Positions 1 to 8,874 are shown, counted from the first letter of the stretch. The stretch is 64,000 nt of DNA from Streptomyces vietnamensis (GCF_000830005.1 NZ_CP010407.1:3887001-3951000); one strand, 5' to 3'. The notes: generated by a model from the sequence alone, not told the origin. Program-made: numbers and translations.

Positions 1-1174
1 GGACGGTGGGGCCGAGGGGCTGCTCGACGGGGTGCGGCCACTCCTCGACGACGATCGAGGGTTCGACGGCGCCGGAGGCCACGGCCTCACTGCGCCGGAT
101 GGTGATCCAGCCGAAGCCGACCGCGCGGGTCTTGCTCGCCTCGAACTCGTCGAGCCAGCGGTCGTACGCCGCCCGGTAGGCGTCCGGGTCGCCGCGGTGG
201 TCACCGCTGTCCCGCAGCCACAGTTCGGTGTACTGGGTGATGTCCTGGACCTCGCGCTGCACGATCCAGGCGTCGCAGCCGCGCGGCACCCAGGACCGCA
301 GCCGCTCCTGCCACTCCTCGCCCTCGACGTGCTGCCAGTTGGCGAGGAACTGGGCGTATCCGCCGTCGTTGAGCCGCTCCCCGGCCTGCTGGACGAGGGT
401 GCGGCACAGGTCGTCGCCGCTCATCCCGCCGTCCCGGTAGGTGAGGCCGGCGCCGGGGGAGATCACGAACGGCGGGTTGGAGACGATCAGGTCGTACGTG
501 TCGCCGTCGACGGGCTCAAAAAGGGAGCCGGTCAGCAGCTCGGCCTCGCGGGCCCCGGAGAGGGCGAGGGTGAGCCGGGTGAAGTCCAGGGCGCGCGGGT
601 TGAGGTCGGTGGCGGTGACCAGGGTGGCGTGCTGGGCGGCGTGCAGCGCCTGGATGCCGGAGCCGGTGCCGAGGTCGAGCGCGGAGGAGACCGGCGTGCG
701 GACCGTGATGCCGGCGAGGGTGGTGGAGGCGCCGCCGACGCCGAGGACGACTCCTTCGTCCTTCTTCCCGATGCCGCCGGCGCCGCCGACGGCGCAGCCC
801 AGGTCGGAGACGATGAACCAGTCCTCGCCGTCGGGTCCGCCGTACGGCCGGACGTCGACCGTGGCGAGCACGGTGTCGTCCTCGGGGACCAGCCAGCCGT
901 CGGCGAGGGCCTCGTCGAGCGGGAGCGCGGCGGCGGCCCGGTCGGCGGCGACGGGCTCCTGGAGCAGGAAGAGCCGGACGAGGATCTCCAGCGGGGAGTC
1001 GCCGCGGGTGGCGCGCAGGGCGGGCACGGTCTCGCTGCGGGCGAGTGCCGCGTAGGCCGGGGCGCCGAGCAGGTCGAGCAGGCCGTCGGCGGTGAAGTCG
1101 GCGGCGAGCAGTGCCTCGCGCAGACGGGTGGCGTGCGCGGGCACCGGGAGGCGGGAAGGCAGGGTCGTACTCAC
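1..1174 (-). CDS. SAM-dependent methyltransferase, RsmC/HemK-like (3' end beyond window)
   Basis: A class I methyltransferase running off the left edge, so its C-terminus is missing. The core carries the SAM-binding stretch LDLGTGSGIQ followed by the substrate-amino motif SNPPF, which is typical of N-methyltransferases acting on nucleic acid bases or glutamine (RsmC, RlmG and HemK types). About 150 residues precede the core and contain no motif I can name; in streptomycetes this extension is seen in conserved methyltransferases near topA. The GTG start at 1174 is chosen because GGAG lies a few bases upstream and the nearby ATG is out of frame and stops at once. The fold is clear; the substrate (rRNA or protein) cannot be told from sequence. 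Confidence 0.85.
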   Translation of the reverse strand, partial: MSTTLPSRLPVPAHATRLREALLAADFTADGLLDLLGAPAYAALARSETVPALRATRGDSPLEILVRLFLLQEPVAADRAAAALPLDEALADGWLVPEDDTVLATVDVRPYGGPDGEDWFIVSDLGCAVGGAGGIGKKDEGVVLGVGGASTTLAGITVRTPVSSALDLGTGSGIQALHAAQHATLVTATDLNPRALDFTRLTLALSGAREAELLTGSLFEPVDGDTYDLIVSNPPFVISPGAGLTYRDGGMSGDDLCRTLVQQAGERLNDGGYAQFLANWQHVEGEEWQERLRSWVPRGCDAWIVQREVQDITQYTELWLRDSGDHRGDPDAYRAAYDRWLDEFEASKTRAVGFGWITIRRSEAVASGAVEPSIVVEEWPHPVEQPLGPTV

Positions 1175-1263
1175 CGCTCCATTGTGACGGCCGCCACCGA
1201 CATCCGGGCGGCCGACCCGGCGGCGGGCGGCCGATCGCCGCCGGCCACCGGGTCCGGTCGCCG

Positions 1264-1294
1264 CAGGTGCCGGGCCGATCGGCCCCGGTGCCTG
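1264..1294 (-). terminator. GC-rich hairpin downstream of the lipoprotein gene
   Basis: Imperfect inverted repeat with arms around CAGGTGCCGGGCCGA and its near-complement, centred on a GGCCGATCGGCC palindrome. It lies about 50 bases past the stop of the lipoprotein gene and has no T-tract, as is common for Streptomyces terminators. Confidence 0.45.
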
Positions 1295-1345
1295 CTCCTC
1301 GGCCGGGTCGACCGGCCCTGGCGCCTGCCCTTCGCCGCTGCCGGG

Positions 1346-2026
1346 CTAGGACTTCTTGGTCGGCTTGGCGGACGCCTTCTTCGTCGGGTCCGAGGAACCG
1401 GAGTCCGAGTCGGAGTCGGAGGTGGCTCCGGAGGTGGGGGTGGAGCCGGCGTTCGGGGAGGCGGAGGTCTTCGGCGGGACCGAGGCCGTGGGCTTCTGGC
1501 AGCCGGGCTGCTTGGCCATCGCCTGGCCCAGCTGGCCCTCCTCCAGCTTGGACAGGGCGTTCTGGTCCATCTTCTCGATCTTGGTCAGGCCGTCGGCGAC
1601 GCCCTGGAGGCCGTCCGCGAACTTCTGCTGGTTCGTCGGGTCCAGCGCGTCGACCTGCTTCTTGAGCCCCTCGTAGGCCAGCGCGGTGGCGTTGAGCTCC
1701 TTGATCGCGTCCTGCTGGACCTTCTGGCCGTTGTCGACGGGCGGGGCCCCGGCGGCCTCGACGGCCTTGGCGAGGGCGCGGTCGGCGTTCGCGATGTCCT
1801 GGAACGCCTTCGAGTCGGCGGCCTGGATCTCGGCCGGCTTGCTGTCGGCAGCGGTCGAGATGATGATCTGGTGGGCGTCGGCCCGCTTCTGGATCTGCGG
1901 CTTCGCCTGGTCGCAGAAGGTCTTCGCCCAGTCACCCACCTTGTCGCCCTCGTCACTGCTGCAACCGGACAGCGCGAGCACCAGTACCGCGCCGCCGGAC
2001 AGTGCGGCCGCAAGCTTCTTGTTCAA
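1346..2026 (-). CDS. Secreted lipoprotein of unknown function
   Basis: A 226-residue exported lipoprotein. The N-terminus NKKLAAALSGG is followed by a hydrophobic stretch ending in the lipobox LALSGC, so the mature protein would be lipidated on that Cys and held on the outer face of the membrane. The body is mostly helical with many Ala, Asp, Gln and Lys. The last 60 residues are a low-complexity Ser/Thr/Pro/Lys tail ending in KPTKKS. The TTG start at 2026 is preferred because it puts the lysines directly before the signal helix and has AAGGGA 6-8 bases upstream; longer in-frame starts add a non-signal-like leader. I recognise no catalytic motif. Confidence 0.8.
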   Translation of the reverse strand: MNKKLAAALSGGAVLVLALSGCSSDEGDKVGDWAKTFCDQAKPQIQKRADAHQIIISTAADSKPAEIQAADSKAFQDIANADRALAKAVEAAGAPPVDNGQKVQQDAIKELNATALAYEGLKKQVDALDPTNQQKFADGLQGVADGLTKIEKMDQNALSKLEEGQLGQAMAKQPGCQKPTASVPPKTSASPNAGSTPTSGATSDSDSDSGSSDPTKKASAKPTKKS

Positions 2027-2187
2027 CGGATCGGTCCCTTCCAAGGCTCTCGGCCCCGGAACATACACGCCGAACGGGCTACTTCCACCTTTCGTGCGAC
2101 GGATTACTCCCACTTTGCAGCCTTTTGAACCAAGGGATGAACCTCACGACCACCCCGTAAACATCAGGGAATGAGACGGACGCCACG

Positions 2188-4512
2188 TCAGGAGACGGCC
2201 ACCGAGCGCCTCTTGGAGGCGCGGACCGCGCCGATCACGACGAGGAGCGCGATCACCGCGACCGCGGCCCGCAGGCCGGCGCTCGCGTCGCTGCCGTAGC
2301 TGAACCGCACGACCGCCGGGGCGATCAGCAGGGCGACCAGGTTCATCACCTTCAGGAGGGGGTTGATCGCCGGGCCCGCCGTGTCCTTGAACGGGTCGCC
2401 GACCGTGTCCCCGATGACGGTCGCCTCGTGCGCCTCGCTGCCCTTGCCGCCGTGGTTGCCGTCCTCGACCAGCTTCTTCGCGTTGTCCCAGGCGCCACCG
2501 GAGTTGGCGAGGAAGACCGCCATCAGCGCGCCCGCCCCGATCGCCCCGGCGAGGTACGCGCCGAGCGGGCCGACCCCGAGCGCGAAGCCGACCGCGATCG
2601 GGGCCATCACGGCGAGCAGTCCGGGCGTGGCGAGTTCGCGCAGCGCGTCCTTGGTGCAGATGTCGACGACCCGCCCGTACTCCGGCTTCTCGGTGAAGTT
2701 CATGATCCCGGGGTGTTCGAGGAACTGCCGCCGGACTTCGTAGACGACCGATCCGGCCGAGCGGGACACCGCGTTGATGGCGAGCCCCGAGAAGAGGAAG
2801 ACGACCGCCGCGCCGAGGATCAGCCCGAAGAGGTTGTTGGGCTGCGAGATGTCCAAGGAGAGCGTCGCATCGCTGAACCTCCCGGCCCTCCCGGCTTCCC
2901 CGACGTCGGCGATCGCGGTCGCGATGGCGTCCCGGTACGAGCCGAAGAGCGCCGACGCCGCCAGGACGGCGGTGGCGATGGCGATGCCCTTGGTGATGGC
3001 CTTCGTGGTGTTGCCGACGGCGTCGAGGTCGGTGAGGACCTGCGCGCCCGCCCCCGTGACGTCCCCGGACATCTCCGCGATGCCCTGGGCGTTGTCGGCG
3101 ACCGGGCCGAAGGTGTCCATGGCGACGATCACGCCGACGGTGGTGAGCAGCCCCGTCCCGGCGAGGGCCACCGCGAACAGCGCCAGCGTGATCGAGGTGC
3201 CGCCGAGCAGGAACGCCCCGTAGACGGTGAGGCCGATCAGCAGGGCGGTGTAGACGGCGGACTCCATGCCGAGCGCCACGCCCGCGAGGACGACCGTGGC
3301 GGGGCCGGTGAGCGAGGACTTGCCGATGTCCCTGACCGGCCGCCGGTTCGTCTCGGTGAAGTAGCCGGTGAGCTGCTGGATGAGCGCGGCGAGGACGATG
3401 CCGAGGGCGACCGCGACCAGGGCGAGGACCCGCGGATCGCCGCCGTGGGTGTGGATGCCCGGCTCGGTGACGCCTGCGAGCTCGGCGTACGAGGACGGCA
3501 GGTACGTGAACGCGGCGACGGCGACGAGCGCCAGCGAGATCACCGCCGAGACCAGGAATCCGCGGTTGATCGCGCTCATCCCTCCGCGGTCGGCGCGCCG
3601 CGGGGCGACCGTGAGGATGCCGATCACGGCGGTGACCACGCCGATCGCCGGCACCATCAGGGGGAACGCGAGACCGTGGTCGCCGAAGGCCGCCTTGCCG
3701 AGGATGAGGGCGGCGACCAGGGTCACGGCGTACGACTCGAAGAGGTCGGCGGCCATGCCGGCGCAGTCTCCGACGTTGTCGCCCACGTTGTCGGCGATGG
3801 TGGCGGCGTTGCGCGGGTCGTCCTCGGGGATGCCCTGCTCGACCTTGCCGACGAGGTCGGCGCCGACGTCGGCGGCCTTGGTGAAGATGCCGCCGCCCAC
3901 CCGCATGAACATGGCGATGAGCGCGGCGCCGAGTCCGAACCCCTCCAGGACCTTGGGCGCGTCGGCGGCGTAGACGAGGACGACGCAGGAGGCCCCGAGC
4001 AGTCCGAGGCCGACCGTGCACATGCCGACGACCCCGCCCGTACGGAACGCGATCCGCATCGCCCGGTGCGCGACCTCGCTCCGGTCCTTCTCGGGTTCGC
4101 CCGGCGCCGGGGTGGCCTCCCTGGCCGCGGCGGCGACCCGCACGTTGGCCCGTACGGCGAGCCGCATGCCGAGGTAGCCGGTGACCGCCGAGAAGAGCGC
4201 CCCGACCAGGAAGAACAGGGAACGTCCGGCGCGCTGCGACCAGTTGTCGGCGGGCAGCAGCATCAGCAGGAAGAACACGGCGGCCGCGAAGACGGCGAGG
4301 GTCCGCAGCTGCCGCGCGAGGTAGGCGTTGGCCCCCTCCTGCACGGCTGCGGCGATCTCCTTCATCCTCTCGGTGCCCTCACCGGCCGCGAGCACCTGGC
4401 GGACGAAGAGCCGCGCGACGACCAGCGCGGCGAGGGCGACGGCCGCGACGACGACCACGATCGTCCGGTTCCCGCTCGTGAGCACCGCCGCGGCGAGGGT
4501 TGTGGGGTACAT
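2188..4512 (-). CDS. hppA: K+-independent proton-translocating membrane pyrophosphatase
   Basis: A membrane pyrophosphatase of 774 residues that couples hydrolysis of PPi to proton export. It has the family's many hydrophobic helices (about 16). The catalytic region reads DVGADLVGKVEQGIPEDDPR and is followed by NVGDNVGD, which supply the Asp-rich Mg-PPi site; a second acidic site lies near the C-terminus (SGGAWDNAKK, GDTVGDPFKDTAGP). The sequence GNTTKAITKG has Lys where potassium-dependent enzymes have Ala, so this copy should not need K+. The ATG at 4512 starts just before the first helix; longer frames add a non-membrane leader. It follows apgA/bldG on the same strand but is separated from them by a hairpin terminator. 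Confidence 0.95.
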   Translation of the reverse strand: MYPTTLAAAVLTSGNRTIVVVVAAVALAALVVARLFVRQVLAAGEGTERMKEIAAAVQEGANAYLARQLRTLAVFAAAVFFLLMLLPADNWSQRAGRSLFFLVGALFSAVTGYLGMRLAVRANVRVAAAAREATPAPGEPEKDRSEVAHRAMRIAFRTGGVVGMCTVGLGLLGASCVVLVYAADAPKVLEGFGLGAALIAMFMRVGGGIFTKAADVGADLVGKVEQGIPEDDPRNAATIADNVGDNVGDCAGMAADLFESYAVTLVAALILGKAAFGDHGLAFPLMVPAIGVVTAVIGILTVAPRRADRGGMSAINRGFLVSAVISLALVAVAAFTYLPSSYAELAGVTEPGIHTHGGDPRVLALVAVALGIVLAALIQQLTGYFTETNRRPVRDIGKSSLTGPATVVLAGVALGMESAVYTALLIGLTVYGAFLLGGTSITLALFAVALAGTGLLTTVGVIVAMDTFGPVADNAQGIAEMSGDVTGAGAQVLTDLDAVGNTTKAITKGIAIATAVLAASALFGSYRDAIATAIADVGEAGRAGRFSDATLSLDISQPNNLFGLILGAAVVFLFSGLAINAVSRSAGSVVYEVRRQFLEHPGIMNFTEKPEYGRVVDICTKDALRELATPGLLAVMAPIAVGFALGVGPLGAYLAGAIGAGALMAVFLANSGGAWDNAKKLVEDGNHGGKGSEAHEATVIGDTVGDPFKDTAGPAINPLLKVMNLVALLIAPAVVRFSYGSDASAGLRAAVAVIALLVVIGAVRASKRRSVAVS

Positions 4513-4605
4513 GGACGGATCATAGGGAGACAAACCGGCACAGACCGGGATGCGCCAATTCGTGGGCGAGGACACCCGCAGGCTGGGCGAGGACACCCAC
4601 GGGCA

Positions 4606-4644
4606 AAACGGAAGAGGCCCCGCGATGCGGAGCCTCTTCCGTTT
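4606..4644 (-). terminator. Hairpin terminator after the anti-sigma gene
   Basis: Perfect 13-bp inverted repeat (AAACGGAAGAGGC and its complement) with a 13-base loop. The minus-strand copy ends in a short TTT. It lies 14 bases past the stop of the anti-sigma gene and before hppA, so it should insulate the bldG operon from hppA. Confidence 0.75.
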
Positions 4645-4657
4645 GTACGTGTACGGG

Positions 4658-5116
4658 TCAGGACAGGACGTCCGCCGAGGTCACCGGCCACGTCATCCGG
4701 ATGGTGCCGCCGTCCTCGCCGGCGCTCACCTCGACGTCGTCGACGAGCCCGCGGATCACCGCGAGCCCCATCTCGTCCTCACCGCCGGCGTCGTCGAAGT
4801 CCTCGGCCGGGGCCGCGGCCCGCGCACCGGGGACACCGACGGCATCGGCCGCCGCCACCCCCGCACCCGGCACCTCGTCGCCGACCTCGATGGAGAACGT
4901 CTTCTCCTCCTCGGTCAGGACGACCCGGATGGGGGTCGTGACGTCGTTGCTCCGGTGCAGTCCGACCGCACGGGAACAGGCCTCACCCACAGCGAGACGC
5001 ACCTCGTCGAGGACCGCCTCGTCCACACCCGCCCGGCGCGCGACCGCGGCCGCCACCAGACGGGCCGTGCGGACGTGCTCGGGCTGAGCACTGAAGCGGA
5101 GTTCAACGGTGGCCAT
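4658..5116 (-). CDS. apgA: RsbW-like anti-sigma factor / BldG partner
   Basis: A 152-residue GHKL-type (HATPase) protein of the SpoIIAB/RsbW group, encoded 15 bases after bldG; in S. coelicolor the equivalent gene (SCO3548) encodes a BldG-interacting anti-sigma factor. The C-terminal G2-like region EDEMGLAVIRGLVDDVEV is well kept. Two nucleotide-site elements are altered: the N-box reads EACSRAVG, with Arg where SpoIIAB has the Mg-binding Asn, and the G1 box reads DEVPG instead of DxGxG. A Gly/Ala-rich insert of about 30 residues lies between the G1 and G2 regions. The ATG start has AGGGGG 6-11 bases upstream. It probably binds BldG and a sigma factor; kinase activity is doubtful from sequence. 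Confidence 0.88.
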   Translation of the reverse strand: MATVELRFSAQPEHVRTARLVAAAVARRAGVDEAVLDEVRLAVGEACSRAVGLHRSNDVTTPIRVVLTEEEKTFSIEVGDEVPGAGVAAADAVGVPGARAAAPAEDFDDAGGEDEMGLAVIRGLVDDVEVSAGEDGGTIRMTWPVTSADVLS

Positions 5117-5131
5117 GCGAACCCCCTGGGC

Positions 5132-5485
5132 TCAGTCGACGGCGTTGACGGCCTCGTCGACCGAGGTGTGGATCGGGAACACCTTGGTGAGACCCGTGAT
5201 CCGGAAAATCTTGAGAATGCGCTCCTGGTTGCAGACCAGACGCAGCGAGCCCTCGTGCGCGCGAACGCGCTTCAGGCCGCCGACGAGCACACCGAGGCCG
5301 GTGGAGTCGAGGAAGTCCACGCCCTCCATGTCGACGACCAGGTGGTAGCTGCCGTCGTTCACCAACTCGACCAACTGCTCGCGCAGCTTGGGCGCGGTAT
5401 ACACATCAATCTCGCCACCGACCTCGACGACCGTACGGTCACCACCAGCGCCGGACACATTGCGAGTCGACAGGGACAGGTCCAC
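5132..5485 (-). CDS. bldG: Anti-sigma factor antagonist BldG (STAS domain)
   Basis: A 117-residue single STAS-domain protein, near-identical in my memory to S. coelicolor BldG (SCO3549), which is needed for aerial mycelium and antibiotic production. The phosphorylation loop [10 protein letters not shown] gives the regulatory Ser (about residue 57), and [18 protein letters not shown] is the usual first strand and helix. It acts by partner switching: the unphosphorylated form binds anti-sigma factors and frees the sigma factor. The GTG start has GGAGG six bases upstream. It is first in a two-gene operon with the anti-sigma gene and is divergent from the helicase across about 80 bases, which must hold both promoters. 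Confidence 0.97.
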   Translation of the reverse strand: MDLSLSTRNVSGAGGDRTVVEVGGEIDVYTAPKLREQLVELVNDGSYHLVVDMEGVDFLDSTGLGVLVGGLKRVRAHEGSLRLVCNQERILKIFRITGLTKVFPIHTSVDEAVNAVD

Positions 5486-5565
5486 GGATCCTCCAGCACC
5501 TTGCTATCGGGCGATCGTCCCCTCGGGTCTCCGGGGCGGAGCCGAGGAACGGAACGCCAGCCGCG

Positions 5566-8073
5566 ATGGCATTCAATCACTTACCAGCAGCCATGCACGA
5601 CGCCTTGGAAGCATTGTCCGTCATGGCAGTGACACACTCGGTGCCGATGGCCAAGAATCACCGCCCCCGTCGTCCGGCCGGGGAAACGGGCGACCGCCCC
5701 TCTCCCGGCATGATCCTGGACCGGCTCTCCTCGGGCGAGAGCCGGGCCGCGCGCATCACTCATACGGAGCACATGCCCGCCCGGGAGGGCCGCCATGCCG
5801 TCTGGCCGCACCGCATCCGTCCGGAAGTGATCGCGGCGATCCGGGCGGCCGGCATCGAGCACCCCTGGGCCCACCAGGCGGAGGCCGCCGAGCACGCCCT
5901 GGACGGCGAGTCCGTGGTGATCGCCACGGGCACCGCCTCGGGCAAGTCGCTCGCCTACCTCGCCCCGGTCCTCAGCACCCTCCTGGACGGCTCGGAGGCC
6001 CCGAACGGCCGCGGCACCACCGCCCTCTACCTGGCGCCCACCAAGGCCCTCGCCGCCGACCAGCGGCGCGCCGTGCGGGAACTGGCCGCCCCGCTCGGCA
6101 ACCGGATCCGCCCCGCCGTCTACGACGGCGACACGCCGGTCGAGGAGCGCGAGTGGGTCCGCCAGTACGCGAACTACGTGCTGACCAACCCCGACATGCT
6201 GCACCGGGGCATACTCCCCTCCCACCCCAGGTGGTCCTCCTTCCTGCGCTCCCTGCGCTACGTCGTGATCGACGAGTGCCACACCTACCGGGGCGTCTTC
6301 GGCTCCCACGTCGCCCAGGTGCTGCGCCGCCTGCGCCGGATCTGCGCCCGGTACGGCTCCGAACCGGTCTTCCTCCTCGCCTCGGCCACCTCCGCCGAAC
6401 CCGCCCTGGCCGCCGGCCGCCTCACCGGCCTGCCCGTCACCGAGGTCTCCGACGACGCCTCCCCGCGCGGCGAGCTGGTCTTCGCCCTGTGGGAGCCGCC
6501 GCTGACCGAGCTGCAGGGCGAGCGCGGCGCGCCCGTGCGCCGCACCGCCACCGCCGAGACCGCGGACCTGCTGACCGGCCTGACCCGGCAGGGCGTCCGC
6601 TCGGTCGCCTTCGTCCGCTCCCGGCGCGGCGCCGAGCTGATCTCGGTGATCGCCCAGGAACGGCTGGCCGAGACCGACCGCGCGCTCGCCCGCCGCGTCG
6701 CCGCCTACCGGGGCGGCTACCTGCCCGAGGAGCGCCGCGCCCTGGAGCGGGCCCTGCACTCCGGCGAGCTCCTCGGCCTGGCCGCCACGACCGCCCTGGA
6801 ACTGGGCGTGGACGTCTCAGGCCTGGACGCCGTCCTGATCGCCGGCTACCCGGGCACCCGGGCCTCCCTGTGGCAGCAGGCGGGCCGCGCCGGCCGCTCG
6901 GGCGAGGGCGCCCTCGCGATCCTGGTCGCCCGGGACGACCCGCTGGACACCTTCCTCGTCCACCACCCGGAAGCGATCTTCGAACAGCCGGTCGAGACGA
7001 CCGTCCTGGACCCCGACAACCCCTACGTCCTCGCCCCCCATCTGTGCGCCGCCGCCGCGGAGCTCCCGCTGACCGAACCGGACCTGGCCCTCTTCGGCCC
7101 GGCCGTGCCCGGCCTGCTGCCCCAGCTGGAAGGCGCCGGCCTGCTGCGCCGCCGCTCCACCGGCTGGTACTGGACCCGCCGCGAACGGGCCGCCGACCTG
7201 ACCGACATCCGGGGCGGCGGCGGCAGCCCCGTCCGGATCGTGGAGGCCGGCACCGGCCGCCTCCTCGGCACGGTCGACGAGGCCGCCTCCCACACCGCCG
7301 TCCACGAGGGCGCCGTCCACCTCCACCAGGGCCGCACCTACCTGGTGCGGGAGCTCGACCTCAAGGACTCCGTGGCCCTCGTCGAGGAGGCCGTCCCCCC
7401 GTACTCCACCACCGCCCGCGACACCACCTCCATCACCGTCCTCGAAACCGACACCGAGATCCCCTGGGGAGCCGGCCGCCTCTGCTACGGCTCCGTCGAG
7501 GTCACCAACCAGGTCGTCTCCTTCCTCCGCCGCCGTCTGATCACCGGCGAGGTGCTCGGCGAGACCAAGCTCGACCTGCCGCCCCGCACCCTGCGCACCC
7601 GGGCCGTGTGGTGGACGGTCACCGAGGACCAGCTCGACGCCGCCCGGATCACCCCGGAGATCCTCGGCGGCGCCCTGCACGCCGCCGAGCACGCCTCCAT
7701 CGGCATGCTGCCTCTCTTCGCCACCTGCGACCGCTGGGACATCGGCGGCGTCTCCGTACCGCTCCATCCCGACACCCTGCTGCCGACCGTCTTCGTGTAC
7801 GACGGGCACCCGGGCGGCGCAGGCTTCGCCGAGCGCGCCTTCCACACCGCCCGCGCCTGGCTGACGGCCACCCGGGAGGCCATCGCCTCCTGCGAGTGCG
7901 AGGCGGGCTGCCCCTCCTGCATCCAGTCCCCGAAGTGCGGCAACGGCAACGATCCGCTCCACAAGCGCGGCGCCGTCCGCCTCCTCACGGAACTCCTGAG
8001 GGAGGCCCCGGAGCCGTCCCAGGGGCCCTCTCCAGCAGCGGAGCCCGCCCCGGAGGACCCGCCCGCGACCTGA
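5566..8073 (+). CDS. DEAH-box superfamily 2 helicase with C-terminal DUF1998/zinc domain
   Basis: An 835-residue SF2 helicase related to MrfA/YprA (DNA repair helicases). Motif I is ATGTASGKSLAY, motif II is VIDECHTY (DECH), and motif VI is QQAGRAGRSG; GDTPVEER and TNPDMLH match motifs Ia to Ib. The C-terminal domain ends in a Cys cluster, CECEAGCPSCIQSPKCGNGN, that should bind zinc as in DUF1998 proteins. The ATG at 5566 gives the longest product; a later ATG near 5647 (MAKNHRP) is also possible, and neither has a strong ribosome site. The gene is divergent from bldG, and its last 89 bases overlap the 3' end of the opposing TadE-like gene. Confidence 0.92.
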   Translation: MAFNHLPAAMHDALEALSVMAVTHSVPMAKNHRPRRPAGETGDRPSPGMILDRLSSGESRAARITHTEHMPAREGRHAVWPHRIRPEVIAAIRAAGIEHPWAHQAEAAEHALDGESVVIATGTASGKSLAYLAPVLSTLLDGSEAPNGRGTTALYLAPTKALAADQRRAVRELAAPLGNRIRPAVYDGDTPVEEREWVRQYANYVLTNPDMLHRGILPSHPRWSSFLRSLRYVVIDECHTYRGVFGSHVAQVLRRLRRICARYGSEPVFLLASATSAEPALAAGRLTGLPVTEVSDDASPRGELVFALWEPPLTELQGERGAPVRRTATAETADLLTGLTRQGVRSVAFVRSRRGAELISVIAQERLAETDRALARRVAAYRGGYLPEERRALERALHSGELLGLAATTALELGVDVSGLDAVLIAGYPGTRASLWQQAGRAGRSGEGALAILVARDDPLDTFLVHHPEAIFEQPVETTVLDPDNPYVLAPHLCAAAAELPLTEPDLALFGPAVPGLLPQLEGAGLLRRRSTGWYWTRRERAADLTDIRGGGGSPVRIVEAGTGRLLGTVDEAASHTAVHEGAVHLHQGRTYLVRELDLKDSVALVEEAVPPYSTTARDTTSITVLETDTEIPWGAGRLCYGSVEVTNQVVSFLRRRLITGEVLGETKLDLPPRTLRTRAVWWTVTEDQLDAARITPEILGGALHAAEHASIGMLPLFATCDRWDIGGVSVPLHPDTLLPTVFVYDGHPGGAGFAERAFHTARAWLTATREAIASCECEAGCPSCIQSPKCGNGNDPLHKRGAVRLLTELLREAPEPSQGPSPAAEPAPEDPPAT

Positions 8074-8521
8074 CCTCCGGCCGGTACGGGCCGCGCACGA
8101 CCCTGGCGGTCACCTCCGCGATCCCGTCCCGCACCGCGCACCGCGCCAGCTCGGCGCCCTGCGCGGCGGCCACCCGCGAGGCGGCGGCGCACGCCTCGGC
8201 CTCGCCCCACAGGGCCCGGTCGGCGGCGGCGAGGGCGGCCAGGTCGGCGGCCCCGCCGGCCCGGTGCCTGGCGCCCACCGCCTGCCCGAGCGCGAGCACC
8301 ACCCCGAACACCACGCACAACGCGCACGCCGCGAACGCGGCCCACACGGTCGCCGCCCCACGGTCACCACCACGGCCGGCCTTCCGCCCCGTCACGGCAC
8401 TCCCCCGCCCACCGCGTCCGGCCTTCCGGCCCGTCACGGCACTGCCCCACCCATCGCGTCCGGCCTTCCGGCCCGTCACGGCACTCCCCCGCCCACCGCG
8501 TCCGGCCTTCCGGCCCGTCAC
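7985..8521 (-). CDS. TadE-like secreted/membrane protein (Rv3654c type) with repeat-extended N-terminus
   Basis: Last gene of the Tad-like operon. The core reads GDRGAATVWAAFAACALCVV, a TadE/Flp-type short charged start followed by one membrane helix, then an Ala-rich helical region with Cys residues, as in mycobacterial Rv3654c. The start is ambiguous: four in-frame GTG codons at 8521, 8479, 8437 and 8395 sit in identical repeats, each with GGGGGAG upstream. The first overlaps the TGA of tadE (GTGA). Use of 8521 adds about 42 residues of VTGRKAGRGGRGSA repeats; use of 8395 gives a normal-looking protein of about 136 residues. The 3' end overlaps the helicase gene. Confidence 0.75.
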   Translation of the reverse strand: MTGRKAGRGGRGSAVTGRKAGRDGWGSAVTGRKAGRGGRGSAVTGRKAGRGGDRGAATVWAAFAACALCVVFGVVLALGQAVGARHRAGGAADLAALAAADRALWGEAEACAAASRVAAAQGAELARCAVRDGIAEVTARVVRGPYRPEVRSRAGPPGRAPLLERAPGTAPGPPSGVP

Positions 8522-8545
8522 GGCACTCCCCCGCCCACCGCGTCC
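8378..8545. repeat. Four tandem 42-bp repeats containing a ribosome site and start codon
   Basis: Exactly four head-to-tail copies (from 8378, 8420, 8462 and 8504), nearly identical, spanning the tadE 3' end and the start of the next gene. On the minus strand each copy contains GGGGGAGTGCCGTGACGG, that is, a Shine-Dalgarno-like run plus a GTG. The unit is a multiple of three, so the downstream frame stays open through all copies. Confidence 0.92.
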
Positions 8546-8874
8546 TCCGCGAGGGCCGCCGCGCCGGCCCGCAGGGTGACGCCCATGCCCCGGGGGCCCG
8601 GGGCCGCCGCCTCCACCGTCACCCGCCACAGCTCGCCCTCCCTCGCCACCGACACCCGGGCCCCCTCGGGCGCGGCGGCCCGGGCAGCCGCCTCGGCGGA
8701 GGCCGCCGGCTCCGAACGGGCCGCCGCCCTCGCCCCCGCCCGTGCCGCGTCCACGCACCGGATCTGCGCGGCGGCCGCGGCCAGCGCCCAGAGCAGGGTC
8801 ACCGTGAACAGTGCGAGGACGGGCAGGACCATCGCCGCCTCCACGGTCACGAACCCCCGGTCAGAACGGCGCAT
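8518..8874 (-). CDS. TadE-family pilus assembly protein
   Basis: A 118-residue TadE-like protein. It begins MRRSDRGFVTVEAAMVLPVL, which matches the TadE/pseudopilin pattern: a short basic leader, then Gly-Phe-Val-Thr-Val-Glu-Ala and a hydrophobic helix of about 20 residues. The rest would lie outside the membrane and is Ala-rich with a small beta-rich segment. Its start overlaps the end of the DUF4244 gene by 14 bases, and its stop overlaps the GTG of the next gene, so translational coupling is likely. Confidence 0.88.
   Translation of the reverse strand: MRRSDRGFVTVEAAMVLPVLALFTVTLLWALAAAAAQIRCVDAARAGARAAARSEPAASAEAAARAAAPEGARVSVAREGELWRVTVEAAAPGPRGMGVTLRAGAAALAEDAVGGGVP

Noticed and set aside
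2428..4941. Very long plus-strand open frame antisense to hppA (and similar antisense frames elsewhere)
   Set aside because: High G+C leaves antisense frames open; the amino-acid content is Arg/Gly/Asp-rich and lacks domains, while the opposite strand encodes a known family.
8378..8545. CRISPR-like array
   Set aside because: Copies are adjacent without unique spacers; they are direct tandem repeats in coding sequence.
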